A DNA stretch of 64,000 nt from an uncultured Clostridia bacterium (lineage in GTDB: Bacteria; Bacillota; Clostridia; Christensenellales; CAG-138). Position numbers and translations under genes: made by a program. Positions 27,206 to 34,202 of this stretch are shown one piece after another (positions within the stretch are counted from its first letter, which is position 1; the number at the start of each line of letters is the position of its first letter). The notes beneath the pieces are model-generated. The model saw nothing but the letters and a program-made list of their open reading frames with translations. It had not been told where the DNA came from and did not search any database. The DNA lies in NCBI GenBank assembly GCA_946411635.1, contig CAMKES010000007.1, positions 1 to 64,000 on the forward strand, in the 5' to 3' direction.

Positions 27206-28099
27206 ATGGAACAGAAGCCGAAACCGACAATCGAAGAACTGCGCGCGGTTCTGAACGCGCTCGGAAGAGCGGACGCGGATACCGCGCGGATCACCGCGTT
27301 CACCTCGGAAGAGGACGGCGCGGAATACGCCGTGTGGCGGATCGACGGCGATGAAACGGCCGTGCTGAAGCGCGCCAAGGCGTTTGAGATCGCGTGCTAC
27401 GAAACGTATTTCCGCGACGGAACGCCGTACGTGCCCGCGCTTTTGGGGACCTGCCGGACCGGAGACGGCGACTGGCTTCTCACCGAATACTGCGAGGGGC
27501 GTGATCTTCGCCGCTGCGACCGGCCGCGGCTCGTAAAAGCGATCGACGCGCTCGCGGGGCTTCAGAACGCGTTCTGGCAGCGCGCGGATCTGTATGATTC
27601 CTGCATCACGATGGAACGCGCCGAAAAGGCGGTCAAGGACCGCGGAACGTATCTCGGCTCGGAAAAGCTGGAACGCGCGTACGCGGCGTTCGAGCGCGTC
27701 TACCGGGAAACGCCGCGGACGCTTTCCCACGAGGATCTGCTGCCGATCAACGTGCTTGCGAACGAAGACCGCGCGGTACTGATCGACTGGGAACACGCCG
27801 GCATCCTGCCGTACGCCGGTCCGTTCGCGCGGCTGATCGCGCACGGACGCGAGGACGAAGACGCGTTCTTTTATCTGACGGAGGCGGACCGCGATTTTGC
27901 GATCGGGTATTATTACGAGCGGCTGCCGCAGATGCACGGGATCTCCTATGCGGACTACCGGCGCACGCTCGATCATTTTCTGTTTTACGAATACTGCGAA
28001 TGGATCATGCTCGGCAACCGTTACGACGCGCGCGGCGACGAGCGGTTCGGGTACTGCAGCAAGCTTGCGGACCGGACGGCGGACCGCCTGCTGCAGTAA
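27206..28099 (+). CDS. Aminoglycoside-phosphotransferase-fold kinase
   Basis: This 297-residue protein has the APH/choline-kinase fold signature: LSHEDLLPINVL (Brenner-type HxDxxxxN catalytic loop, with Glu at the second position, about residues 174-185) and VLIDWEHAGI (metal-binding IDW block). The N-terminal nucleotide lobe is weakly conserved. The natural substrate is unknown; spore-coat or sugar kinases of this fold exist in Clostridia. It begins 2 bases after uvrB and ends at the edge of the acquired island, whose sequence starts within about 30 bases. Confidence 0.75.
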   Translation: MEQKPKPTIEELRAVLNALGRADADTARITAFTSEEDGAEYAVWRIDGDETAVLKRAKAFEIACYETYFRDGTPYVPALLGTCRTGDGDWLLTEYCEGRDLRRCDRPRLVKAIDALAGLQNAFWQRADLYDSCITMERAEKAVKDRGTYLGSEKLERAYAAFERVYRETPRTLSHEDLLPINVLANEDRAVLIDWEHAGILPYAGPFARLIAHGREDEDAFFYLTEADRDFAIGYYYERLPQMHGISYADYRRTLDHFLFYEYCEWIMLGNRYDARGDERFGYCSKLADRTADRLLQ

Positions 28100-28276
28100 A
28101 ACGAAAAAAAGAAAAAGCGGCGGAAAGCGCTATTCTGAAAAGGGTGGTTTTCAAACCACTACTACAGAATAGCTGCGAGAGAGCCTTCCTGCGGTAAAAG
28201 AAGCATATTGCGGCTATTCGGAAAGGAGTAAATCCCGCGGATAGCCGCAATTTCATTTTATCACAGGAGGTTACAC
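28100..28276 (+). other. Left-edge intergenic region with two palindromes upstream of tnpV
   Basis: No gene is visible. CTATTCTG (28130-28137) pairs with CAGAATAG (28165-28172) around an inner stem GTGGTTT/AAACCAC. Further on, TTGCGGCTAT (28209-28218) pairs with ATAGCCGCAA (28241-28250) around a Shine-Dalgarno-like GGAAAGGAG and is followed by a T-rich stretch. The second could be an attenuator of tnpV; the first could mark the element end. Confidence 0.4.
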
Positions 28277-28648
28277 ATGAAAAGCTATTTTGAAGAACGT
28301 GGCGGTTCGTATTCTCAAATCGGTGATTATCAAATTCCGAATCTTGTCATGGACGATCAGCCGGAAGGCGACATCGGCGTATGGGGCTGGCGCAGAAAAC
28401 AGTATCTCAAAGAGCATCGAAAAGGCACTTACAATGCAATGCTCATGCAGGGAACACTGACACAGCACCTGATCGAAACAAACGAGGCAGCACTTGACCT
28501 TATGGAATCTCTCGTCAAACAAAGAGCAGCAGCCGAAGGTGTGACGGAAGAATTGAAGCGGAAAGACCAAATGGCATGGGTCGGGAGAATGAATAACATT
28601 CGGAATCGAGCCGACGAGATTGTACGGAACGAATATATTTATGTATGA
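28277..28648 (+). CDS. tnpV: Transposon-encoded protein TnpV
   Basis: This 123-residue protein matches the TnpV family found in Tn4451-type elements: an N-terminal region with WGWRRKQYLKEHRKGTYNAML, a middle LIETNEAALDLMESLV and the C-terminal WVGRMNNIRNRADEIV block. The function of TnpV is not established. It has CAGGAGG before the start (28265-28271) and is followed by a terminator hairpin at 28684-28716, so it is probably a single-gene unit. Confidence 0.85.
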   Translation: MKSYFEERGGSYSQIGDYQIPNLVMDDQPEGDIGVWGWRRKQYLKEHRKGTYNAMLMQGTLTQHLIETNEAALDLMESLVKQRAAAEGVTEELKRKDQMAWVGRMNNIRNRADEIVRNEYIYV

Positions 28649-28683
28649 TCGAGAATGGTTTTCTCAATACCGTCAGCACGAAG

Positions 28684-28717
28684 AAATGGTGGTCAAGTTG
28701 GCCACCATTTTTTTTGC
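28684..28717 (+). terminator. tnpV terminator, a member of the hairpin family
   Basis: AAATGGTGG (28684-28692) pairs perfectly with CCACCATTT (28702-28710) and a run of T follows. The loop TCAAGTTGG carries the complement of the CCAACTTG core seen in the hairpin arrays of this element, so the terminator belongs to the same structural family. Confidence 0.8.
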
Positions 28718-28719
28718 GT

Positions 28720-29721
28720 TTATTCGACTATATGATTACTGCGCCTATACTTGCTGTCTTTGCTTTTACCTTCTATGATATTTTCATAATCAATCACTGC
28801 CTTCTCCTTTTCAAATCCCAAATCCTCGTCCGCCCATTTCTCGTATGCCTTGCCGATCCTTTGTATCCGCTTATAGACGGCGCTGTGCGTTTTCAGCCCC
28901 ACGAGATCAGCAACCTCTTGCATTGGCTTTCCCATGTTCCGTAAGAGCAGAATCTTCTGATCGGTTTCCGAAAGCGACAGGAAGAATGCTTTGCCGTCAA
29001 TCCGCGCGATAGCGTCCTCCTCCATATCGTCCTCGGTTTCCATCTGCATCAGGCGGTGGTGGATTTTGGAGTTCTCTGACCTTCGTATCACGTCCAAAGA
29101 TACCGTCGGATGCTTTGTCTGCCGGTGATACCATTGCCGCTGAAAGTTCAGAAGTCGTCGATTGAAAAACCGTTCCTCATCGAAATCTTCCTCGCACGGC
29201 ATTTCATTGCACACGTCGATCACCGCTCCGCGATGCTCCATACCGAACACATCTCCCGCAACGGAATCGACCATATCCATCGCATCATCCAACGAGGGGA
29301 AACCGATCTGCTGTTCGGACAAGGGCTTTGCGTACAGATCGTGATTTGTCCATAAGATCCATCGACGCTGCATCTGTTTGGTCCATAACGGCGTTTCATG
29401 CGCTATAACCCATTGCGGCGCATTGCGGGAATAATATTCCATCCAGCCGGACATCTGCATAGCGTTCCAGATCAGATATGCATAGCCGTCGATAACCGTT
29501 TCGAGAAACTTATCGCTTTCGACCAGTGCAAGACTGTTCGGATCAAGCAGCAGCTCGGAGGGACAGCGCGGAAGCATTTGCAGATTCTCCTCGGCATTGA
29601 CCATGATTTCTGCGGGCAGCGCATAGAACGCGGGAATCCACTCGCTGTTTTTTACAACTCTGTAAGACCCATCCTCCTCCGGGATCAAAATCTGATCATT
29701 GTAAGCCACATAGATTTTCAT
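28720..29721 (-). CDS. Element-encoded regulator with C-terminal sigma-region-4-like helix-turn-helix
   Basis: This 333-residue soluble protein has an N-terminal two-thirds that I do not recognise (rich in Trp, Met and acidic residues). At about residues 250-305 it has a sigma-70 region 4-like helix-turn-helix: LSETDQKILLLRNMGKPMQEVADLVGL followed by VYKRIQRIGKAYE. It has a strong ribosome binding site (GGGAGGTGAT) before the start at 29721. It lies opposite to the other element genes, between tnpV and tnpW. It probably controls transfer or excision genes, by analogy with position only. Confidence 0.65.
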   Translation of the reverse strand: MKIYVAYNDQILIPEEDGSYRVVKNSEWIPAFYALPAEIMVNAEENLQMLPRCPSELLLDPNSLALVESDKFLETVIDGYAYLIWNAMQMSGWMEYYSRNAPQWVIAHETPLWTKQMQRRWILWTNHDLYAKPLSEQQIGFPSLDDAMDMVDSVAGDVFGMEHRGAVIDVCNEMPCEEDFDEERFFNRRLLNFQRQWYHRQTKHPTVSLDVIRRSENSKIHHRLMQMETEDDMEEDAIARIDGKAFFLSLSETDQKILLLRNMGKPMQEVADLVGLKTHSAVYKRIQRIGKAYEKWADEDLGFEKEKAVIDYENIIEGKSKDSKYRRSNHIVE

Positions 29722-30600
29722 GTTCCATCACCTCCCAACAGCTGCTTTCCGATTCTTCAAACCCATTCTACCGAAATAAACATCCCATAAACCGGACAGA
29801 ATCCATTGCGGAAGAAAATATATTATTTTAACAGGAACAATTCGGGGGTAGAAATTGCTTTTATAGGTGAAAGGAGCGCTTTTTTGTGAACCGATTTGAA
29901 GGGAGGCATATCGACTTATGAATACTGCGCCCACTTTTTGACGCAACTGCGGTGCCCCGTTGGAGCACCGTGATCGGCGAGTTCATCGGCCGTTTTCATA
30001 ATATGATAACTGCTCCCACCCTTTTATTCGAGAGAGAGCGTTTGGAGTACCTTTACAGAACTTCCCGACAAGTTGGCGGGAAGTTCATCTGATTGAAAAT
30101 GAATCCCAACTTGAGATGAATTTTCAGCATGGCAACTTGTGTCCAACTTGAACACAAGTTCGGATCATAAAACTGTCCTCACTTTTGAGGTTCAGCATAT
30201 TCGCACCGCCGCAGCGGGAAGATCACAGAAAGAAAAACAAATAGAACGGCATTCTTCGGTCAGCTTTCGGGCTGGCTTTTCTTTTACCGTTCGGAAAGGA
30301 GCATCAATATCGCACCGTCTGCGGGCGGGAAAGGAACAGTATTGATCAGTCAGACGCAGCCGTAGTGGAATGGTGGCGAGCGTTTGTCCGCGTATCGCAC
30401 CGCTTATAACTTGTCGTCCACTGGGCGATAGGTGCAACGGGAACGGAATCATCATGGAAATAAAAACGCAAGGAGGACACCCTATAGACCCATGAAACAC
30501 AACCGGCGTTGCCGCGCTTGCGGCAAATCGTATCGCACCGCTTGTCGGGAAGTGAACACAAACGACCAAATTATTATTTTCAGAAAAGAGGATTACAAAC
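29722..30600. other. Non-coding leader region of tnpW/tnpX with hairpins and direct repeats
   Basis: These roughly 880 bases hold no open frame that I trust. They contain a cluster of hairpins at 29926-30194 and a weaker one at 30411-30430 of the same family as the array after tnpX. They also contain the 10-mer TATCGCACCG three times (30308, 30393, 30531) plus a close variant near 30198. A possible small frame at 30495 (MKHNRRCRACGKSY) has an AAGGAGG far upstream, but most of it overlaps other frames. Confidence 0.6.
29926..30194. repeat. Hairpin cluster upstream of tnpW
   Basis: Successive hairpins: TGCG/CGCA (29926-29945), CGGTGC/GCACCG (29950-29970, loop around CCCGTTGGA), GAACTTCCCG/CGGGAAGTTC (30058-30086, loop ACAAGTTGG), TGAAAAT-2-ATC paired with GAT-2-ATTTTCA (30094-30126, loop CCCAACTTGA, imperfect), AACTTGTGT/ACACAAGTT (30034+100: 30134-30160, loop CCAACTTGA) and CCTC/GAGG (30175-30190). 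Stem sequences differ but each arm matches its partner. Confidence 0.75.
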
Positions 30601-30792
30601 ATGATAGACCATCTATCCAACAGCATCGTTGCACTGCACACATTCAACGGACTCTTGAAGAAAGGAGGACTGCGCCGACCGTATGTACATCACACAACGT
30701 ATTGGAAACACGGTGTACCGCGTCAAGGTCACGGTAAGCGAAAGCGGTACGCAAACTTTAGAGGATATTTTGCTGCGGCTGATCCGCAATGA
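30601..30792 (+). CDS. Small overlapping frame upstream of tnpW (possible leader peptide)
   Basis: A 63-codon frame (MIDHLSNSIVALHTFNGLLK) has GAGGAT 7 bases before its ATG and runs through the tnpW ribosome binding site (AAAGGAGG, 30661-30668) into the tnpW gene in another frame. Its second half is antisense-like shadow of tnpW. It might be a translated leader that opens the tnpW ribosome binding site. I do not recognise the peptide and it may be spurious. Confidence 0.3.
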   Translation: MIDHLSNSIVALHTFNGLLKKGGLRRPYVHHTTYWKHGVPRQGHGKRKRYANFRGYFAAADPQ

Positions 30793-30874
30793 TACCCTTG
30801 CAAACAGCGGCGAATGTGGTATAATAGCGTTACCGCAGGAAGGTTATCCGCAGCTCGAAAGGATACCTTCATGA
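30683..30874 (+). CDS. tnpW: Transposon-encoded protein TnpW
   Basis: This 63-residue protein matches the TnpW family: an N-terminal beta-hairpin IGNTVYRVKVTVSES followed by the helix TLEDILLRLIRND. TnpW is a conserved small protein of Tn4451-type elements with no established activity. AAAGGAGG lies 14 bases upstream. Its stop overlaps the tnpX start (ATGA), so the two are translationally coupled, and a sigma-A-like promoter for tnpX lies inside its coding region. Confidence 0.75.
   Translation: MYITQRIGNTVYRVKVTVSESGTQTLEDILLRLIRNDTLANSGECGIIALPQEGYPQLERIPS
30798..30825 (+). promoter_or_regulatory. Promoter inside tnpW, upstream of tnpX
   Basis: TTGCAA (30798-30803), a 16-base spacer and TATAAT (30820-30825) preceded by TG form a good vegetative promoter. 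It lies 45 bases before the tnpX start, inside tnpW, allowing recombinase expression independent of tnpW. Confidence 0.65.
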
Positions 30875-32676
30875 AGCAACCTATAATTACAAATCAGATC
30901 ACCGCTCTATATGAGCGTCTTTCCCGCGACGACGAGGTCGCCGGTGACAGCGTTTCGATCCAGACGCAAAAGCAGATTCTTCGGGACTATGCACAGCAGC
31001 ATGGTTTCTATAACTGTGTGGACTATACGGATGACGGTTTCTCCGGCGGCAATTTCAATCGCCCTGCTTGGGAACGGATGATTGCCGATATCGAAGCCGG
31101 AAAGATTTCTGCCGTCATTGTCAAGGATATGTCCCGTGTCGGGAGAAACTACCTGCAGACCGGGTATTATACCGAGGTCTATTTCCCGCAAAATCATGTA
31201 CGTTTCATAGCCATTGCGAACAATGTAGACAGCGCCGATCAGCAAAGCAGCGAGTTTGCACCGTTCTTGAATATCATGAACGAATGGTATCTGCGAGATA
31301 TGAGCCGAAAGCAGAAGCAGGCGTATAAAGCACGCGGCAAAGCCGGGAAGCGATATGCAACGATTCCCTGCTACGGCTATCGTAAAGACCCGGAGAACAA
31401 ATACAAATGGATCGTGGACGAAGAAGCTGCAGATGTCGTCAGAATGATTTTCTCGTGGGCTGCGCAAGGGATCGGCGTTGTAGAGATTGCTCGCCGCTTG
31501 TCCAAGCAGCAGATTGAGAAGCCGTCCTACTATATGTCGACGCATGGAATATGGAAATGCGGCGATCCGTGGATCAATGAACGTCCGTATGATTGGAACT
31601 GCCGAACCGTTGGGGATATTCTTGCAAAGCAGGAATATCTCGGTCATACGATCAATGCAAGGTTCTCGGTGGAATCGTACAAAACGCACAGAACGGTTCG
31701 CAACGATCCTTCCGAGTGGCAGATCATTGAGAATACACACGAAGCGATCATTGATCAAAAGACGTTTGAAACGGTACAGAAAGCCAGGAACGTCAAGCGG
31801 AGAACCGATACGCTCGGAAAAGCAAACCCACTGACGGGTCTTGTGTTCTGCGCCGATTGCGGAAGACGGATGTACAATCACCGCTGCGGATCGAAAGCAC
31901 GGAAGAAGAATGCAGTACCGGACCCAATCACCGGACTGTTCCCGATGGACTTCTATGCCTGCTCCACCTATTCGCTGACAAAGAATCGCTCGGATCGGAC
32001 CTGTACACAGCACCAAATCATGACGAAAACAATCCGGTCGCTGATTCTGAACACAATCCGTACAACGGTACAGTTTGCGCTGTTTGACAAGGATCGATTC
32101 TTACAGCGGGTACGCGAAGATTCTCTGATTCGGGATCGGACGCAGGCGAAGGAATTGCAGAAGAAGATCGCTAAGGAAGAAAAACGTATTGCCGAGCTGG
32201 ATCGGCTGATCATGAAACTGTATGAGGACTATGCGCTCGATCGGCTTCCGTTTGACCGGTATCGGCAGATGACGGAGCAGTATGAAGCGGAGCAGAAAGT
32301 GCTGAAGGCGTCGCTTTCGGAAGATCAGTCGAAGGTCGATTCCTATACCGACGACACCGACCGTGCCGAACGGTTCCTTGCCATTGCCGAACAATACACG
32401 GATTTCACCGTCTTGACAGATGATATGATTCTTGCATTTGTGGACAAGATCCTTGTGCACGCGCCGGAGAAGATCGACGGGCAGCGGATACAGGATGTGG
32501 AGATCTATCTGAATCACATCGGCAAGATCGACCTTCCGACGGATGTGATCGCAATCGGTGCGAAGGAAGCAGACAAGGAAGCCGAGCTGCAAAAGAAGCG
32601 GGAATACCATCGCCGGTATTACCGTACAAAAGTCAAACCGAAGAAAGAAGCGCAAAAAGTGACGAACGCGGGATAA
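30871..32676 (+). CDS. tnpX: Large serine recombinase, TnpX type
   Basis: This 601-residue large serine recombinase excises and integrates the element. The catalytic domain begins ALYERLSRDDEVAGDSVSIQ (nucleophile Ser at about 18) and contains VKDMSRVGRNYL and the DSADQQSSEFAPFLNIMNEWYL block. The recombinase domain follows (KRYATIPCYGYRKDP). A zinc-ribbon with CADCGRRM (about 327) and CSTY comes next, then a long coiled coil (about 420-500) and a basic C-terminus. The size and layout match TnpX/TndX. The ATG at 30871 overlaps tnpW by 4 bases; an upstream in-frame ATG at 30814 lies inside the promoter and is unlikely. Confidence 0.95.
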   Translation: MKQPIITNQITALYERLSRDDEVAGDSVSIQTQKQILRDYAQQHGFYNCVDYTDDGFSGGNFNRPAWERMIADIEAGKISAVIVKDMSRVGRNYLQTGYYTEVYFPQNHVRFIAIANNVDSADQQSSEFAPFLNIMNEWYLRDMSRKQKQAYKARGKAGKRYATIPCYGYRKDPENKYKWIVDEEAADVVRMIFSWAAQGIGVVEIARRLSKQQIEKPSYYMSTHGIWKCGDPWINERPYDWNCRTVGDILAKQEYLGHTINARFSVESYKTHRTVRNDPSEWQIIENTHEAIIDQKTFETVQKARNVKRRTDTLGKANPLTGLVFCADCGRRMYNHRCGSKARKKNAVPDPITGLFPMDFYACSTYSLTKNRSDRTCTQHQIMTKTIRSLILNTIRTTVQFALFDKDRFLQRVREDSLIRDRTQAKELQKKIAKEEKRIAELDRLIMKLYEDYALDRLPFDRYRQMTEQYEAEQKVLKASLSEDQSKVDSYTDDTDRAERFLAIAEQYTDFTVLTDDMILAFVDKILVHAPEKIDGQRIQDVEIYLNHIGKIDLPTDVIAIGAKEADKEAELQKKREYHRRYYRTKVKPKKEAQKVTNAG

Positions 32677-33700
32677 CGGGATATGCAGAAACACCCATTT
32701 GCCATTGTTCCCTCCTAAAAACAATACATTTCAACCGCATATCGTTATCCGCATCTTAATTTCGTCCCATCTTGGGACGAAGTGACAAAGCAGCAAACGC
32801 GTCGCAGGGTTCACCCCTTGCGACGCGTTTGAACGCTTACTGTCCGCTAATAAAGTCAGAATTTCTCGGTGTTTTCAACTTCGTCTCCACTGGAGACGAA
32901 GTGAAACCATGGCGTATGCAACGGCTTACGACGACTATGATTATGTGCTTCTTGTACATCATTATTTTGTCTCCACTGGAGTCATATTTCCCTTGCAACT
33001 GCATATTTCGCACCGGTGTACAAAGCTCCGAGAAAATTATTCCCCACTGGGGAACAATTTTCACTTCGGCCCCAGCGGGGCCGATGTTCGCTTTTAACTT
33101 CTGCCCCAGTGGGACAGAAGTCGGGCGTTCGGAAACTTCCCGCCCATTGGCGCGGAAGTCGATATTTGTCTCCGGTGGAGGCAGATTGTCACTTCGGTCC
33201 CGCCGTGCCAAAGTCGAAGCGATCACAGAAATGGTGCCCCAGTGGGACACCATTTTCTCCGTAATTGATTATTGCGCTCGCAGTTCGCGTTGTCGTAACT
33301 TCTGTGCCACCGGCACACAAGTTAACAATGCGGCCCCGGTGAGGTCGAATAAATGAGTCGCCACCGGCGCCGCGTTTCTCCACAACAGAAAAACAGTATA
33401 CAGGGCTTTCTTACAGCTGGTTCGCAAATATGCGGATCGGCTGTTTCTTTACCCTGCTTTTAACTTCGTGCCAACTTGGCGCGAAGTTAAGACCGCATCA
33501 CAATTTCTGCCCAACTTGGGCAGAAGTTGCCTGACGTGGAAATTGTGATCCATTTGATCACAATTTCCTATGGTGCCAAATCGAGCGAAATCCGGTGCCT
33601 TTTCCATTCTGCCCGGAAAAGCACGGTGCCGGAACGGTGCCATCCGGCAAAACAGATATTATAGCTGAAATCACAATGGTTTTAGCAGAAAGGAGCTTTT
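32677..33700. other. Non-coding hairpin-rich region between tnpX and the TraD-like gene
   Basis: About 1,020 bases carry no credible gene. Several open frames exist on both strands, but they lack ribosome binding sites and family resemblance and are made of the hairpin units described separately. The strongest terminator-like structure is AAACGCGTCGCA/TGCGACGCGTTT (32795-32830), probably ending tnpX transcription. TGCCGGA/TCCGGCA (33627-33649) is the last large stem before the next gene. Confidence 0.7.
32761..33568. repeat. Array of co-varying short hairpins with CCA-N-TGG core
   Basis: At least 15 consecutive hairpins. Clear members: 32761-32781 (TTCGTCCC/GGGACGAA), 32878-32902 (11 bp perfect, loop ACT), 32968-32984, 33032-33062 (14 bp, one mismatch), 33063-33087, 33097-33121, 33135-33159, 33167-33183, 33229-33255 (12 bp), 33297-33323, 33331-33347, 33460-33490 (13 bp, one G-T), 33501-33529 (12 bp) and 33538-33568 (13 bp perfect). 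The outer arm is usually AACTT/AAGTT and the centre CCACTGG, CCAGTGG, CCACCGG or CCAACTTGG. The middle of the stem differs between units while complementarity is kept. This is not a known repeat class to me. Confidence 0.85.
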
Positions 33701-33895
33701 ATGAACGAAACAGAACGTATCCAAGCACAGCATAGATTGGAGGAGACGCAGGCGCGGGATCGGGTCAAAGAACGCAAGGCACGAACCAGACGATTGATTC
33801 AGATCGGCGCGATTGCAGAGAGCGTGTTCCCAAAAATCAAGGACATGGAGCTTGAGGATGCGAAGCGTTACATGGAACAGATCCGAGACCGTTAG
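33701..33895 (+). CDS. Small TraD-like (MobQ-associated) mobilisation protein
   Basis: This 64-residue, highly charged protein has a helical N-terminus (MNETERIQAQHRLEETQARD) and a block KARTRRLIQIGAIAESV that resembles the core of the TraD/MobC-type accessory proteins found beside MobQ relaxases. A ribosome binding site AAAGGAG precedes it (33689-33695). Such proteins help the relaxase at oriT. Its position, 60 bases before the nick region and upstream of the relaxase, supports this. The assignment is by short motif and context. Confidence 0.6.
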   Translation: MNETERIQAQHRLEETQARDRVKERKARTRRLIQIGAIAESVFPKIKDMELEDAKRYMEQIRDR

Positions 33896-33911
33896 GGGAT
33901 CGGAATCGGAG

Positions 33912-33950
33912 GAAGCAGCCGTCCGCGACTGCTTCTTCTTTTTTATTTTT
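33912..33950 (+). terminator. Terminator after the TraD-like gene
   Basis: GAAGCAG (33912-33918) pairs with CTGCTTC (33929-33935), extended by CG/CG, followed by a T-rich tract to 33950. It separates the TraD-like gene from oriT. Confidence 0.8.
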
Positions 33951-33952
33951 TC

Positions 33953-34000
33953 CGAAGGGCGCACTTACTCACCACTTGCCCGCAGGGCAAGCGGTGGTAA
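33953..34000 (-). other. oriT with IncQ/MobQ-type nick region
   Basis: The minus strand reads TAAGTGCGCCCTT at 33967-33955, matching the core nick region of the RSF1010/R1162, pSC101 and pGO1 group, where cleavage falls between G and C of GCG/CCCT. Immediately 5' of it is an inverted repeat, CACCGCTTGCCC/GGGCAAGTGGTG (33996-33970, loop TGC), exactly where that group has its relaxase-binding hairpin. With this polarity the strand that enters the recipient first runs towards lower coordinates (TraD-like gene, hairpin array, tnpX) and the relaxase gene enters last. Confidence 0.85.
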
Positions 34001-34202
34001 CCCGCCCGTTGGTCGGGTCGTGCGCTCCTCCCGAAAGCGTTGCTTTCTCCGGAGGGGCAGATAATGCCGCAAGCCGTCATTGCCTGAGCAGCGGCGAATT
34101 GTCGTGCAATTCTCGCTGCATGAAACCCTGCACCGCAGGATTTCGGGTGCGCGGTGGAAACGGCGCGCCGTTTCAAAGAATCATTGAAAGGAGTTTTATC
34201 AC
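34000..34202. other. Palindrome-rich leader of the relaxase gene
   Basis: Between the nick region and the relaxase gene are further inverted repeats: ACCCG/CGGGT around CCCGTTGGT (34000-34018, hairpin-family core), a long stem CCTCC/GGAGG (34025-34053 region), GAATTG/CAATTC inside GCGG.../...CGCT (34093-34120 region) and the perfect palindrome GAAACGGCGCGCCGTTTC (34157-34174). No gene is visible. They may bind the relaxase or regulate its gene. Confidence 0.5.

Noticed and set aside
30495..30737. Small zinc-finger-like frame MKHNRRCRACGKSY
   Set aside because: The ribosome binding site is too far from the ATG and the second half is out-of-frame overlap with the leader frame and tnpW; not enough to call a gene.
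32772..33356. Open frames on both strands within the hairpin region as genes
   Set aside because: They lack ribosome binding sites, overlap each other and their peptides are direct translations of palindromes (repeated Cys/Pro/Ser patterns). No family resemblance.
32761..33568. Hairpin array as an integron attC array or CRISPR array
   Set aside because: AAC/GTT ends and a fixed mismatch recall attC, but units are only 20-31 bases (attC sites are 57 or more), there are no cassettes and no IntI. Repeats are not identical and spacers not regular, and no cas genes are present, so CRISPR is excluded.
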